From Allobosea sp. CRIB-10 (lineage in GTDB: Bacteria; Pseudomonadota; Alphaproteobacteria; Rhizobiales; Beijerinckiaceae): a stretch of 64,000 nucleotides of DNA. How positions within the stretch are numbered: the stretch's first letter is position 1; each line of letters starts with the position of its first letter. The stretch lies in contig NZ_FOKP01000021.1 of assembly GCF_900112185.1 (NCBI RefSeq), positions 1 through 64,000 of the forward strand, given 5' to 3'. The notes under the pieces are model-generated. The model worked only from the letters and a program-made list of their open reading frames with translations, was not told the origin of the DNA and did not search any database. A program made the position numbers and the translations under genes. This document shows positions 25,701-34,047 of this stretch, piece by piece.

Positions 25701-27055
25701 TCCACTATCTGCTGGAGCCGGGCTGGAAGGCCGACGCCGCCATTCAGGGCCTGGGCCGCACCAACCGGACCAACCAGGCGCAACCACCGCTGTTCCGGCC
25801 GATTTCGACGGACGTGAAGGCGGAAAAGCGGTTCCTGTCGACCATCGCCCGCCGCCTCGACACCTTGGGCGCCATCACGCGCGGCCAGCGCCAGACCGGC
25901 GGCCAAGGCCTGTTCCGGCCCGAGGACAATCTGGAAAGCCACTACGCCCGCGACGCGCTGCGGCAGCTCTACCTGCTGCTGGTGCGCGGCAAGGTCGAGG
26001 GGTGCTCGCTCCAGATGTTCGAGGATGCCACCGGCCTGTCGCTGATGGATTCCACCGGCTTCAAGGATGAGTTGCCGCCGATCACAACCTTCCTCAACCG
26101 CCTGCTGGCGCTGACCATCGAACTTCAGGGCATCCTGTTCACCGCGTTCGAGCGGCTGCTGAACGCCAAGATCGAAGGCGCCATCGCTTCCGGCAGCTAC
26201 GACGTCGGGCTGGAGACGCTCCAGGCCGAGAGCTTCATCGTCACCGATCGCCGGACGATCCACGTTCATCCCGGCACCGGGGCCGAGGCCCGACTGCTGA
26301 CCATCACCCAGCGCCAGCGCAACCGTCCCGTGACGCTAGCCGAGGCGCTCGACCATCTCGATGACCCGGGCGCGAGGCTGCTGATCAACGAGCGCTCGGG
26401 CCGCGCCGCCGTGCAGATACCGACCACCAGCATCATGCTGGACGATGGCGAGATCGAACGGCGGGTCCGGCTGATCCGGCCGATGGAGGCGCACAACGTC
26501 CCCATCAGGATGATGGACGAGACCCATTGGGTGCAGGCGGAGCAGATCGCCTTCACTGCGGCATGGGATGCCGAGGCCGCCGAGGTGCCGGAATATGCCG
26601 ATAGCACCATCCATGTCGTCAGCGGGCTGTTGCTGCCAATCTGGAAGCGGCTGCCGAACGAGTCGACGCGGGTCTATCGACTCCAGACCGACGACGGCGA
26701 GCGCATCGTCGGCCGCCGCGTTTCCCCCGCATGGGTCGCCAGCGCACTCGCCACCGGAACGTCGACCCTGACGCCGGACGACGCCTTCATGGCGCTGATG
26801 GACGGCAAGACCATCCTCGACCTGACCGAGGGTCTTCAGCTTCGCCGCGTCCGGGTCATGGGCGCCAACCGCATCGAGCTGTCGGGCTTCACCGACGCCA
26901 TGCGCGATCGCCTGCGGGCCTATGGCCTGTTCCATGAGATCATCTCGTGGAAGCTGCGGATGTTCGTGCCGGCCGACACGACCGGCGCCGCGATCCTGAC
27001 CAAGGTGCTGGAGCGCTACCCGATCGAGCGCATCGGCGAGCGGGAGGCGGCGTGA
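22709..27055 (+). CDS. Methyltransferase-like / strawberry-notch helicase fusion
   Basis: A 1448-residue protein. Residues about 100-260 form a DNA-methyltransferase-like domain: AdoMet motif LEPSAGTGLLAILAE and catalytic NPPF in VLMNPPFSVMAN. Residues about 470-1000 form a strawberry-notch (SNO) helicase: MLGDGTGAGKGRQSAGIILDNW (Walker A-like), IIFDESHAMQN (Walker B), VYVSATGATTVHNLAYAQRLGLWG, then FSDAGGTGRSYHADLSARNQRLRVHYLLEPGW and IQGLGRTNRTNQ (motif VI). Such fusions are typical of large plasmids and ICEs; modification or protection of incoming DNA is a guess. It overlaps the next gene at TGATG. Confidence 0.88.
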   Translation: MNILSPVALPAAPVPRASPILAVAHQLLDHLERGQRVDAAILRAAMEAAFGASDTSGVWDWKAAYEACEVATVLFLRKYGKALFRKAASPAARLSAVTKIAGLLPTHTRRSEESQALQQFSTPAPLGLAAVAAASIAAGDIVLEPSAGTGLLAILAEISGGTLLLNELAETRADLLAALFPAVAVTRFDAAQINDHLAPGATPSVVLMNPPFSVMANVSGRVADAAYRHVASALARLADGGRLVAITGANFSPDHPAWAAAFVRLQERGRVVFTAAVDGSVYAKHGTTIDTRLTVIDKLPADDREAFPSSPGISADIATLLGWIETQVPQRLTAALPPVATSAFAATPRTVRGYLARTTAARPATPASIEPEGVQLAYETVDWTPAEDGRITDAIYEEYGLQAIRIPGAQAHPTKLVQSVAMASVAPPKPSYRPRLPANIVSDGLLSDAQLETVIYAGEAHADFLAGSWTLDETFDVVSAAPDDAPNAVRFRRGFMLGDGTGAGKGRQSAGIILDNWMQGRRKAVWISKSDKLLEDAQRDWSALGMERLLVTPLSRFPQGKDITLSEAVLFTTYATLRSDDRGEKLSRVKQIVEWLGSDFDGVIIFDESHAMQNAAGGKGERGDIAASQQGRAGLRLQHALPNARVVYVSATGATTVHNLAYAQRLGLWGGEDFPFSTRAEFVEAIEDGGVAAMEVLARDLRSLGLYTARSLSYDGVEYELVEHQLTAEQTGIYDAYAGAFAVIHNNLDAAMQAANITGDGGTLNRQAKSAARSAFESAKQRFFGHLLTSMKTPTLIRSIEQDLVDGHAAVIQIVSTGEALMERRLAEIPTEEWNDVRVDITPREYVLDYLAHSFPVHLYEPFTDSEGNLSSRPVFRDGQPVESRDAVARRDRLIERLASLPPVPGALDQIVQRFGTDVVAEVTGRSRRIVRKSGADSMTSPGSIDRLAVENRAASANLAETQAFMDDQKRILIFSDAGGTGRSYHADLSARNQRLRVHYLLEPGWKADAAIQGLGRTNRTNQAQPPLFRPISTDVKAEKRFLSTIARRLDTLGAITRGQRQTGGQGLFRPEDNLESHYARDALRQLYLLLVRGKVEGCSLQMFEDATGLSLMDSTGFKDELPPITTFLNRLLALTIELQGILFTAFERLLNAKIEGAIASGSYDVGLETLQAESFIVTDRRTIHVHPGTGAEARLLTITQRQRNRPVTLAEALDHLDDPGARLLINERSGRAAVQIPTTSIMLDDGEIERRVRLIRPMEAHNVPIRMMDETHWVQAEQIAFTAAWDAEAAEVPEYADSTIHVVSGLLLPIWKRLPNESTRVYRLQTDDGERIVGRRVSPAWVASALATGTSTLTPDDAFMALMDGKTILDLTEGLQLRRVRVMGANRIELSGFTDAMRDRLRAYGLFHEIISWKLRMFVPADTTGAAILTKVLERYPIERIGEREAA

Positions 27056-28101
27056 TGGCTCGGCAGGACGCCTCCGAACTGGCAATCCGTCTCGGTCGGC
27101 AGGCAGAGGCGGTGTGCCGTCATTATCTCTCCGCCGGTCATCGCGAGGGCCGCTACTGGCTGGTCGGCGATGTCCGCAACACGCCCGGCCGCTCGATGTT
27201 CGTGCGACTGAAGGGTGGCGAAACCGGCAAGGGCGCCGCCGGCAAATGGACCGACGCCGCCACCGGCGAGCATGGCGATCTCCTCGACGTCATCCGCGAG
27301 AGCTGCGGCCTGGTGGACTTCAAGGACGTTGCCGATGAGGCGCGCGCCTTTCTGTCGATGCCATGTCCCGAACCGGATCGTCCGCATGACGGCGAGCGCA
27401 AGACACCGGCACCATCCGGATCACCGGAAGCGGCACGGCGGCTCTTTGCCATGGCGCAGCCGATCTCAGGCACGCTCGTAAAGACGTATCTCCGCACACG
27501 CGGCATTACGGATTTGCACGGAACCGGAAGCCTACGCTTCCATCCTCGCTGCTACTACCGGCCTGACGAGCATTCCCCGACCGAGACCTGGCCGGCGATG
27601 GTCGCATCGGTCACCGATCTCGCCGGGCATCAGACCGGCGCGCATCGCACCTGGCTCGCACCGAACGGCTCGGGCAAAGCCCCGATCGACACGCCGAGAC
27701 GGGCGATGGGCGACCTCATCGGGCACGCCGTTCGCTTCGGTGTGGCGGGCGACGTGATGGCGGCGGGCGAAGGCATCGAGACGATGCTGTCGCTCAGGAT
27801 GGCGCTGCCCACCATGCCGATGGCGGCGGCGCTCTCGGCGGCACATCTCTCGGCCATCCTGTTCCCCGACGCGCTGCGACGGCTCTACATCGCCCGCGAC
27901 AATGATCCGGCCGGCGACAGTGCGATGACGACGTTGATCGAACGGGCGAACGCGGCCGGGATCGAGGCGGTCGTGGTGTCTCCGAGCCTGGGCGACTTCA
28001 ACGAGGATCTCCGTCTCGCTGGTCTGGACAGCCTCCGGGCAGCGGCACGGGTGCAGATCGCGCCCCAGGACGTCGCACGCTTCATGGCGCTGGCGGCATA
28101 A
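27055..28101 (+). CDS. TOPRIM-domain primase-like protein (DUF7146)
   Basis: A 348-residue protein. The N-terminal half reads GRYWLVGDVRNTPGRSMFVRL and KWTDAATGEHGDLLDVI, as in plasmid primase-like proteins. The C-terminal TOPRIM domain has VMAAGEGIETMLSLR (catalytic Glu) and RLYIARDNDPAGDSA (Asp pair). A role in priming or repairing element DNA after transfer is inferred. It starts inside the stop of the helicase gene, so the two are a unit. Confidence 0.85.
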   Translation: MARQDASELAIRLGRQAEAVCRHYLSAGHREGRYWLVGDVRNTPGRSMFVRLKGGETGKGAAGKWTDAATGEHGDLLDVIRESCGLVDFKDVADEARAFLSMPCPEPDRPHDGERKTPAPSGSPEAARRLFAMAQPISGTLVKTYLRTRGITDLHGTGSLRFHPRCYYRPDEHSPTETWPAMVASVTDLAGHQTGAHRTWLAPNGSGKAPIDTPRRAMGDLIGHAVRFGVAGDVMAAGEGIETMLSLRMALPTMPMAAALSAAHLSAILFPDALRRLYIARDNDPAGDSAMTTLIERANAAGIEAVVVSPSLGDFNEDLRLAGLDSLRAAARVQIAPQDVARFMALAA

Positions 28102-28118
28102 GCCGCAAGGAGAATGCA

Positions 28119-28295
28119 GACGGCGGGAGCGCCGTCGTCGGCATCGCTCGGATGCTCCCCAGATCGGAGAGAACCGCGCCCCGGCCTTCGAGAGGGCGAT
28201 CGGCCAGCAAACGGCCCGGACCCGCAATGCCTGCGGCGGACTATTTTCCGGCGCGGCCAGAGGCCGCTTTCCATCGCGAGGCAAAATAGCCCGCC
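28119..28295 (+). other. Strongly structured non-coding region
   Basis: The 315-bp gap 28102-28416 has no supported gene but several inverted repeats. GACGGC at 28119-28124 pairs with GCCGTC at 28131-28136. A long hairpin joins 28235-28247 (ending CTATTTT) to 28283-28295 (starting AAAATAG), 12 of 13 pairs. Within it, GCGGCC at 28253-28258 pairs with GGCCGC at 28262-28267. It could be a small RNA, the leader of the next gene or an origin-like site. Confidence 0.55.
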
Positions 28296-28416
28296 TTCGT
28301 CATCCTCCGCTATGCTCCGGCCCTCCGCTTCGCTGCGGGTGCAGGTCCGGCCCGCCCGCCGGCTTTCGTCGCCATGAAGGCCGCGAGGGTCGCGGTCGAA
28401 CCGACGGAGCATCCCG

Positions 28417-29352
28417 ATGAGCGAGCACGACGACTACGAACCGCATCACGCCTCTTCCCCCACCGACCATGTCCTCAGCGAACTCCAGCTCTACGGCTAC
28501 CGTCCCTTCACGGATGAACCCGATCCCCGACCACTTCCGGAGGGCGACCATGTCGCCGGCGCCATCGCCGATATCTTCGACGCCCTGATCGTCACCCTGG
28601 AGGACACCCGCCTCGAGCCCGACCTCGACGATCTCCTCTGGTCGACCGTCAACGTCTTCCACCGGGCCACCGACCGGATCGAGCGCGAGCTGGACGGCAA
28701 CGAGCAGGCGCAGCGCCGCGGTCAGCGGGAACAGGACGGCAGCGAAGTGAAGGCTGTCGAGCTGGAACGCCTGACGGCCGAGGGCCAGACCATGATCGAA
28801 CGCCGCAACGCCTTCGAGCTGATGCGCGACCAGGCCGCAGAACACTACGAGCGCCACACCGGATCGAACTGGCGACCGCGCAGCGGATCGATGGTCAACC
28901 ACCGCAACCTGACCTCGGCGATGATCGATAGCCGGGACTTCCTCGCCGCCAAGAAGCGGGCCGACAATCAGGTGCTGCTGCCCGCCGGTCCGAAGATCGG
29001 CTTCACCGGCGGGCTCGACTTCAACGATCATCGCCTGATCTGGGCCAAGCTCGATCAGGTCCACGCCAAGCACCCCGACATGGTGCTGCTGCATGGCAAG
29101 TCGCCGAAGGGCGCCGAGAAGATCGCGGCCAAATGGGCCGACGCTCGCAAGGTGCCGCAGGTCGGCTTCGCCCCCGACTGGACGAAACATGCCAAGGCCG
29201 CACCGTTCAAGCGCAACGATCAGATGCTGGACGTCCTGCCGATCGGGGTCATCGTCTTCCCCGGCACCGGCATTCAGGACAATCTCGCCGACAAGGCGAG
29301 GAAGCTCGGCATCCCGCTGTTCGACTTCCGCCCGAAGGGAGGTGGCGCGTAA
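28417..29352 (+). CDS. DUF2493 (SLOG-superfamily) protein
   Basis: A 311-residue protein. Residues about 190-305 form the DUF2493 domain: KIGFTGGLDFNDHRLIWAKLDQ, MVLLHGKSPKGAEKIAAKWA, APFKRNDQML and IVFPGTGIQDNLADKARKLGIP. This is a Rossmann-like fold of the SLOG group thought to bind nucleotides or nucleotide-derived signals. The first 190 residues are helical and acidic. It is a standard ICE backbone gene in alphaproteobacteria; its role is unknown. The structured region upstream may regulate it. Confidence 0.85.
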   Translation: MSEHDDYEPHHASSPTDHVLSELQLYGYRPFTDEPDPRPLPEGDHVAGAIADIFDALIVTLEDTRLEPDLDDLLWSTVNVFHRATDRIERELDGNEQAQRRGQREQDGSEVKAVELERLTAEGQTMIERRNAFELMRDQAAEHYERHTGSNWRPRSGSMVNHRNLTSAMIDSRDFLAAKKRADNQVLLPAGPKIGFTGGLDFNDHRLIWAKLDQVHAKHPDMVLLHGKSPKGAEKIAAKWADARKVPQVGFAPDWTKHAKAAPFKRNDQMLDVLPIGVIVFPGTGIQDNLADKARKLGIPLFDFRPKGGGA

Positions 29353-29362
29353 GCGCCGCCTC

Positions 29363-29923
29363 TCACAGCATCTCGGGTCGAAACAGCGATCTGCGGCTGA
29401 TGACCTTGCCGGACACCACAAACACGCCATCGCCGGTGTAATGCAGCGTCTCGGGATGCTTTGGCGACGTGGCGACATGCGCCTTCACCACCTCGAAGAT
29501 GAAGAAATTGTACTTGTCGACCAGCGCGTCGTCGTGAAGGCGGCATTCGAAGCTGGCATGGCATTCGCCGATCAACGGCGCTTCGACCTTGCTCGCCTCT
29601 TGCTGCGTGAGATTGAACTTGGCGAACTTGTCGATCTCGGCCCCCGACGTGTTGCCGATCCCCACCACGGTATCGGTCAGCGCCGTCGTCGGCAGGTTGA
29701 CCACGCATTCCCGGCTTTCGCGGATCATGCGGTGGCTGTGATTGCCGCCGGAAATCATGAGGCCGACGAGTGACGGCGAAAACTCCAGGATGGTGTGCCA
29801 GCCGAGCGTCATAATGTTGGTCGCGCCCTGCCACTTTGATGACACCAGCACGATCGGACCGGGCTCCAGATAGCGCCGCACCTGGCTCACCGGGAAATCG
29901 CTCTTCTCGGGAAACTTCGTCAC
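29363..29923 (-). CDS. Flavin reductase-like FMN-binding protein
   Basis: A 186-residue protein of the flavin reductase (DIM6/NTAB) family, with GPIVLVSSKWQGATNIMTLGWHTILEFSPSLVGLMISGGNHSHRMIRESRECVVNLPT, and FFIFEVVKAHVA followed by LHYTGDGVFVVSGKV. It would bind FMN in the cytosol and reduce it with NAD(P)H; the substrate partner is unknown. It lies opposite to the backbone genes and looks like a metabolic passenger. Confidence 0.85.
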   Translation of the reverse strand: MTKFPEKSDFPVSQVRRYLEPGPIVLVSSKWQGATNIMTLGWHTILEFSPSLVGLMISGGNHSHRMIRESRECVVNLPTTALTDTVVGIGNTSGAEIDKFAKFNLTQQEASKVEAPLIGECHASFECRLHDDALVDKYNFFIFEVVKAHVATSPKHPETLHYTGDGVFVVSGKVISRRSLFRPEML

Positions 29924-30256
29924 GGGCGTCCTCTTCGGCTGTTGCGCTTAGCATGACCATACCCGACCATGTCGGCAGCATCACGATCGGCAGCACGGCG
30001 ACGATGCTTTGGCGCGAAGCATTGAACGGGCGATCCCATCGTGGCCCCGTCATGGCGGAAACCATCTCCCGCTTCCATTGCGCTGATCCTTGGTCCAGCC
30101 GCTGGCCTGACGCCATCAACCCATAAAGGGTCGGACTACGCAAAGCGTGCCGCCGCTCCGGCTTCGCCTGCGCGGTGATTGCGGCCATCGGCCGGACACA
30201 TCGGGCGCCTGTCGCGCGGGAGATGGCCTCCCGCCTCCAAGACAGGAGCCGGTCAC

Positions 30257-30424
30257 ATGTCCCTCAATCAAGCTCACGCCTTCGCCTTCAGCCTCGCCAC
30301 CACCCTCATGGTCTCGATCGTCATCTTCCAGGCCGGCGACGGCACCATGGGCGTCATGCCCGCAGCCGAATATGATGGCGAACTCGCCGCCATCGTTCAC
30401 GAGGTCGATCCCTTCGCCCCGTAA
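30257..30424 (+). CDS. Small single-pass membrane protein
   Basis: A 55-residue protein, MSLNQAHAFAFSLATTLMVSIVIFQAG then VMPAAEYDGELAAIVHEVDPFAP. One membrane segment spans about residues 8-26 and the acidic tail probably faces the periplasm. AGGAG at 30244-30248 supports the ATG at 30257. No family recognised. Confidence 0.5.
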   Translation: MSLNQAHAFAFSLATTLMVSIVIFQAGDGTMGVMPAAEYDGELAAIVHEVDPFAP

Positions 30425-30568
30425 TAGCGGGCAAGGCGTCGCGGCCGCAAGCGGAAGTCCCATGGGATTTCCGCTCCCGTTCCGCCTTCTCTTCGGCTAT
30501 ACTGGCAACGCGCTGTGGTGGTGGTGGAGGCGCGACCGTCAGACCTTTATCTCACGGAGGACACCACC

Positions 30569-31009
30569 ATGATCTTCATCGGCATCCTCTCCAGCATCGC
30601 CGCGATCGGCGCCCTCTGCTGGCTATTGTTCACGCTGGCTGTCTTCGCGCTGCCATTCTTCACGGGCGTCAGCGCCGGGACTTGGGCCTTTCAGACCGGC
30701 GCCGGTTGGCTCGGGGCTATCCTCGTCGGCCTCTCCACCGCCGCCCTGACGCTCGGCGTCGGGCAGTTCCTGCTCGCCTTCATCCGTCCGCTCTGGATAC
30801 GGCTCGCGATCGCATTCGCTTTCGTCGCGCCTGCGGCGCTCGCCGGGTACCACGCGAGCCATGGCATCGTGAAGCACACCATGCCCTCCGACACCTGGCA
30901 GATCATCTTCTCCGTCATCGGGGCAATCGCCGTTGGCGTCACGGCGCTGATCCGGGTGACAGCAATGGCCGCGCCCGGGCCAACCGTCCAGAACGTCGCG
31001 CGCGCCTGA
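30569..31009 (+). CDS. Four-helix inner-membrane protein, unknown
   Basis: A 146-residue protein starting at ATG with GGAGG at 30556-30560. Four hydrophobic segments are visible near residues 3-30, 40-70, 74-95 and 105-130 (for example ILSSIAAIGALCWLLFTLAVFALPFF and GAILVGLSTAALTLGVGQFLLAFI). No catalytic motif or family recognised. It is probably an ICE backbone membrane protein. Confidence 0.65.
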   Translation: MIFIGILSSIAAIGALCWLLFTLAVFALPFFTGVSAGTWAFQTGAGWLGAILVGLSTAALTLGVGQFLLAFIRPLWIRLAIAFAFVAPAALAGYHASHGIVKHTMPSDTWQIIFSVIGAIAVGVTALIRVTAMAAPGPTVQNVARA

Positions 31010-31585
31010 CATCGTTGCCGGCGTCGCCAGGACGGTGGGTTGATGTCTTACGTGTCGCCCTCCTCGTCGACGGGGCCGTTTGCAATCGCGTTGATCGGAT
31101 CGACGGCGAACCCAACTGACGCGCCATGCCCTCGTTGATAGTGCTTGGGTGCAATGCCGTGACAGCGCGCCCGACGGTGCGAGTGCCGAGAGGGGCGATC
31201 TCGTGGGCGACGGGCAGGACTAGGCGGAACGTAGGGTCTGGCAGAGCTGATTTGAACCGCGGTGTCAGGCATCGTCACGGTCCATCGGTTCGGGATGGTC
31301 GCCACGTTCTCCTGTGATGCGTCTCTGTCAGGTCGACCGCTCCAAAACGGCCTCTTCAATGGGCTGATCTGGCCGAAGGTCGGCTGCGCCTCGATCGCCT
31401 ATGCCGCAACAGCGGCGTCGAAACTTTCTTCCCCTGCCGGCTGCGCCGTCATTCCTCGCGAGCCAAGAAATCCCCTCCTTTGCTGTCAGGCCCCTGCGGG
31501 GTGCGCCGTCAATCGCCTCCGGCCTGTCGATCGCCATCGAGGCCGCAATGGTGCGGGCTCGGAACAGAGTTCAAGGAGAACTACC
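31010..31585. other. 576-bp gap without a supported gene
   Basis: No reading frame with a good start and coding-like composition was found. On the minus strand, 31048-31150 has a coding-like run (HYQRGHGASVGFAVDPINAIANGPVDEEGD) that could be the tail of a lost gene. Near the end, TGCGCCGTCA occurs at 31442-31451 and 31502-31511, exactly 60 bp apart, and CCCCTGCGGGG can form a hairpin. This part is probably the DUF736 promoter and leader. Confidence 0.5.
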
Positions 31586-31915
31586 ATGGCGACCATCGGC
31601 ACCTTCAAGAAGACCGGCAACAACGAGTACACCGGCGAAATCGTCACCCTCAGCCTGCAGACCAAGAACGTCCGCATCGTCTCCGAGGCCCGCGCTACCG
31701 GAGAGAACGCCCCCAGCCACCGCGTCTTCGTCGGCCGCGCCGAGATCGGCGCCGCCTGGTCCAAGACCTCCAACGAGGGGCGCGCCTATCTGGGCCTGAA
31801 GCTCGACGATCCCAGCTTCAATGCCCCGATCTACGCCAACCTCTTCGACGACGAGGAAGGCGAAGGCTTCAGCCTCATCTGGTCCCGCCCTAGCGGCCGC
31901 CGCAACGGCGAGTAA
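31586..31915 (+). CDS. DUF736 protein (first copy)
   Basis: A 109-residue DUF736 protein: MATIGTFKKTGNNEYTGEI, LSLQTKNVRIV, APSHRVFVGRAEIGAAWSK, GRAYLGLKLDDPSFNAPIYANLF and FSLIWSRP. The family is nearly universal on conjugative elements of alphaproteobacteria and its role is unknown. AAGGAG precedes the ATG at 31586. A strong hairpin follows the stop. A second, diverged copy lies at 37136. Confidence 0.9.
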   Translation: MATIGTFKKTGNNEYTGEIVTLSLQTKNVRIVSEARATGENAPSHRVFVGRAEIGAAWSKTSNEGRAYLGLKLDDPSFNAPIYANLFDDEEGEGFSLIWSRPSGRRNGE

Positions 31916-31927
31916 GGCCAGCGCGAC

Positions 31928-31954
31928 GCCCCGCCCGGACAATCCGGGCGGGGC
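31928..31954 (+). terminator. Strong GC hairpin after DUF736
   Basis: A perfect 12-bp stem, 31928-31939 with 31943-31954 (GCCCCGCCCGGA and complement), loop CAA. No T-run follows, so it may stop transcription only with help from Rho or protect the mRNA 3' end. Confidence 0.55.
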
Positions 31955-32104
31955 CAAACGCCTGACGGTGGAGCGAATCACCTCTGGTTCTGGACACCGG
32001 AATCGCGCCCGCTAAAGCCAGAACCGCTGGTCTTTTCCAGCAAGAACGACTATTATAGCCGTAGTTCTGGCGTACGCGTAGGTCCGAGTGGGAGGTGATC
32101 ATGC

Positions 32105-32347
32105 ATGATCACCGCCCGACAATCACGGGCCGCACGCGCGTTGCTCGGCTGGACACAGGAGACGCTCGCTGACAAGGCCCGGGTATCACTGACCGCGTTG
32201 AAGCGCCTTGAATCCGACAGCGGGCTCGAGGTGTATGAATCAACACGCGATCAGGTCCGTCGAGCCTTTGAAGGTGGTGGCATCGTCCTGCTCAACTCCG
32301 GCCAAAGCGTGGGAGTGATGCTGGTTGGTGACAAGGACAACCCTTGA
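32105..32347 (+). CDS. Small XRE-type helix-turn-helix regulator
   Basis: An 80-residue DNA-binding protein. The HTH covers residues 5-45: ARQSRAARALLGWTQETLADKARVSLTALKRLES, followed by VRRAFEGGGIVLLN. Such small Cro/CI-like proteins control transfer functions on ICEs. It stands alone between DUF736 and the DUF2285 genes. Confidence 0.82.
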   Translation: MITARQSRAARALLGWTQETLADKARVSLTALKRLESDSGLEVYESTRDQVRRAFEGGGIVLLNSGQSVGVMLVGDKDNP

Positions 32348-32473
32348 CGACTTTTTCGGGCGAACCCGCCCGACCATCCTGATTTTGCGTCAAACCGCGG
32401 CGGTGTGGCGCGGGATATCATTACGGTTAACAAACCGCTCCAAATTGGATACGAATGACTCGTGGGGCTCATC

Positions 32474-32737
32474 GTGACCAACGCAGAATATCTGGACGAA
32501 CCGCCGCTCGGCGCGGCGCTCACCGCCTATGACCAGGCGCATCTGAAGCTGTACCTGAGGCTGCTCGACGCCGAGGTGGACGGCGCGACCTGGGAGGAAG
32601 TCGTGGAGCTTCTCTTCGGCCTCGATCCCGCAGCGGACCCCAACCGCGCAGCGAAAATTCATGCCGCTCACCTCGCTCGCGCGAAATGGATGACCGAAAA
32701 CGGCTTTTGCGAGCTTCTCGGCCCCCGCCTCCATTGA
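32474..32737 (+). CDS. DUF2285-like short protein
   Basis: An 87-residue protein: LTAYDQAHLKLYLRLLDAEVDGATWEEVVELLFGLDP, then NRAAKIHAAHLARAKWMTENGFCELL. The pattern matches the conserved helical segment associated with DUF2285 proteins on alphaproteobacterial ICEs, which are thought to be DNA-binding transfer regulators. The start could be the GTG at 32474 or at 32462; I chose 32474 because a G-rich stretch lies 8 bp before it. Confidence 0.7.
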   Translation: MTNAEYLDEPPLGAALTAYDQAHLKLYLRLLDAEVDGATWEEVVELLFGLDPAADPNRAAKIHAAHLARAKWMTENGFCELLGPRLH

Positions 32738-32856
32738 GGTGATGCAGAACCTGCATCACGTTGATCCGACTTCGTTCTTCCCACGCCACGCTCAACTTGG
32801 GATCGTGACCGCTGCTTGACTCGCGTTGCGTCATAATTTCGCGGAGGCGGTGGAGG

Positions 32857-33616
32857 ATGTCCGAAGATGAAAGTTGGCGGTCTGAGACCGCCTATGACTA
32901 TATCGACAATCTAACTCCGGGTGACCTTGCCTGGGAATTCCTGCGCCGAAACCCCGACTACCGGAAAGCCTATCAAGAGCTTGTGTCCAGCGGCCGACTC
33001 TCACTCGAAACGGCCGAAGAATTTGCGAACCTATGGGGGTTGCGATTTCGGCGCCGACCCTCTCATCGCGGCTCATGCCCAGCAGATTTTTTGGACCCCT
33101 CAAGTCGATCCGTCGGCAATAATGTTCGCCGCAGGTCCGCGCCCTGAAGGGTTTTCCATCACTGCCGACGAGTTACGCCTCCGTACCATATTCCAGCACG
33201 ACCCTGCTCATCTCAGGCTCGATATCCGCGGCGAGCAGTATGACGTCACGCTCGCAGACCCGCAGGACGAGAACCCGCTCGCGGCGATGGTCATGTTCGA
33301 TGCCCTCACACCGGATCGACAGACCGCGCTTACCCGGTTCTGGAGCGCGATCAAAGGCAAGCGCGTCCCGAACGACCCTCGAATGACGCCGCAGCGCCGC
33401 GAGCGCGCGCGCCAAATGCTGCGTGCGGTCGATGGACGTCGTGCCGGCGCGACATATCGATCGATCGGGGAGGTTCTGTTCCCTGGTCATAGAATCGACG
33501 CCGCCTCCTGGGCCGGGGACGCGCTGCGCGAAATCACGATCCGGCTGGCGCGCGACGGCGTGAAACTCGTTGAAGGCGGCTACCGCTCCCTCCTGCACCG
33601 ACCCCGCCGATCATAG
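32857..33616 (+). pseudogene. DUF6499-DUF2285 regulator split by a frameshift
   Basis: The first frame, from ATG at 32857, has the DUF6499 pattern: WRSETAYDYIDNL, LAWEFLRRNPDYRKAYQEL and EEFANLWGLRF. At about 33046-33050 the protein continues only in the +1 frame: GADPLIAAHAQQIFWTPQVDP, then the DUF2285 part up to SIGEVLFPGHRIDAASWAGDALREITIRLARDG, ending at 33616. Together they would give about 250 residues, the usual family layout. One extra base, a sequencing error or +1 slippage at TTTC are possible. The family helps regulate ICE transfer. Confidence 0.8.
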
Positions 33617-33754
33617 CCCGCCATCGACCGCCTGCGGCGTGTCGAAACTAGATTCCTATCTCCGACATCGTCCGACCCACCGCCTTCACGCCACCGTGCT
33701 CTCGAACCGCCGCCTGACGGCAGCGGCCCCCGATGAGACCACGGAGGCTCGACA

Positions 33755-34036
33755 ATGGCCGATACGACCGCCGGCATCCCGCCACGCTACCTGCGCACGC
33801 AGGAGGCCGCTCGCTTCCTCGGACTGTCCGAGCGCACACTGGAGAAGCACCGCACCTACGGCACCGGCCCGTCTTACAGGAAGCTCGGCGGCCGAGTCGT
33901 CTACGCCATAGAGGATCTCCAGACGTGGGCCGATCGCGGCCTCGTCAGTTCGACCTCTGATCCGCGCGGCACGGTGCTCCCCGCCAAGCGGCAGGAGCCG
34001 TCGGATCGCCGCTTCGCCGGCCGCCAGCCGCGCTGA
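33755..34036 (+). CDS. Excisionase-like helix-turn-helix protein
   Basis: A 93-residue protein with an AlpA/MerR-type HTH: YLRTQEAARFLGLSERTLEKHRTYGTGPSYRKLGGRVVYAIEDLQTWADRG. Such proteins act as recombination directionality factors or transcription activators on ICEs, so it is a candidate Xis for the integrase. Its tail is basic. It lies 11 bp before repA. CTAGATTCCTA upstream (33648-33658) is shared with the region before parA. Confidence 0.82.
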   Translation: MADTTAGIPPRYLRTQEAARFLGLSERTLEKHRTYGTGPSYRKLGGRVVYAIEDLQTWADRGLVSSTSDPRGTVLPAKRQEPSDRRFAGRQPR

Positions 34037-34047
34037 GACGACACGCC

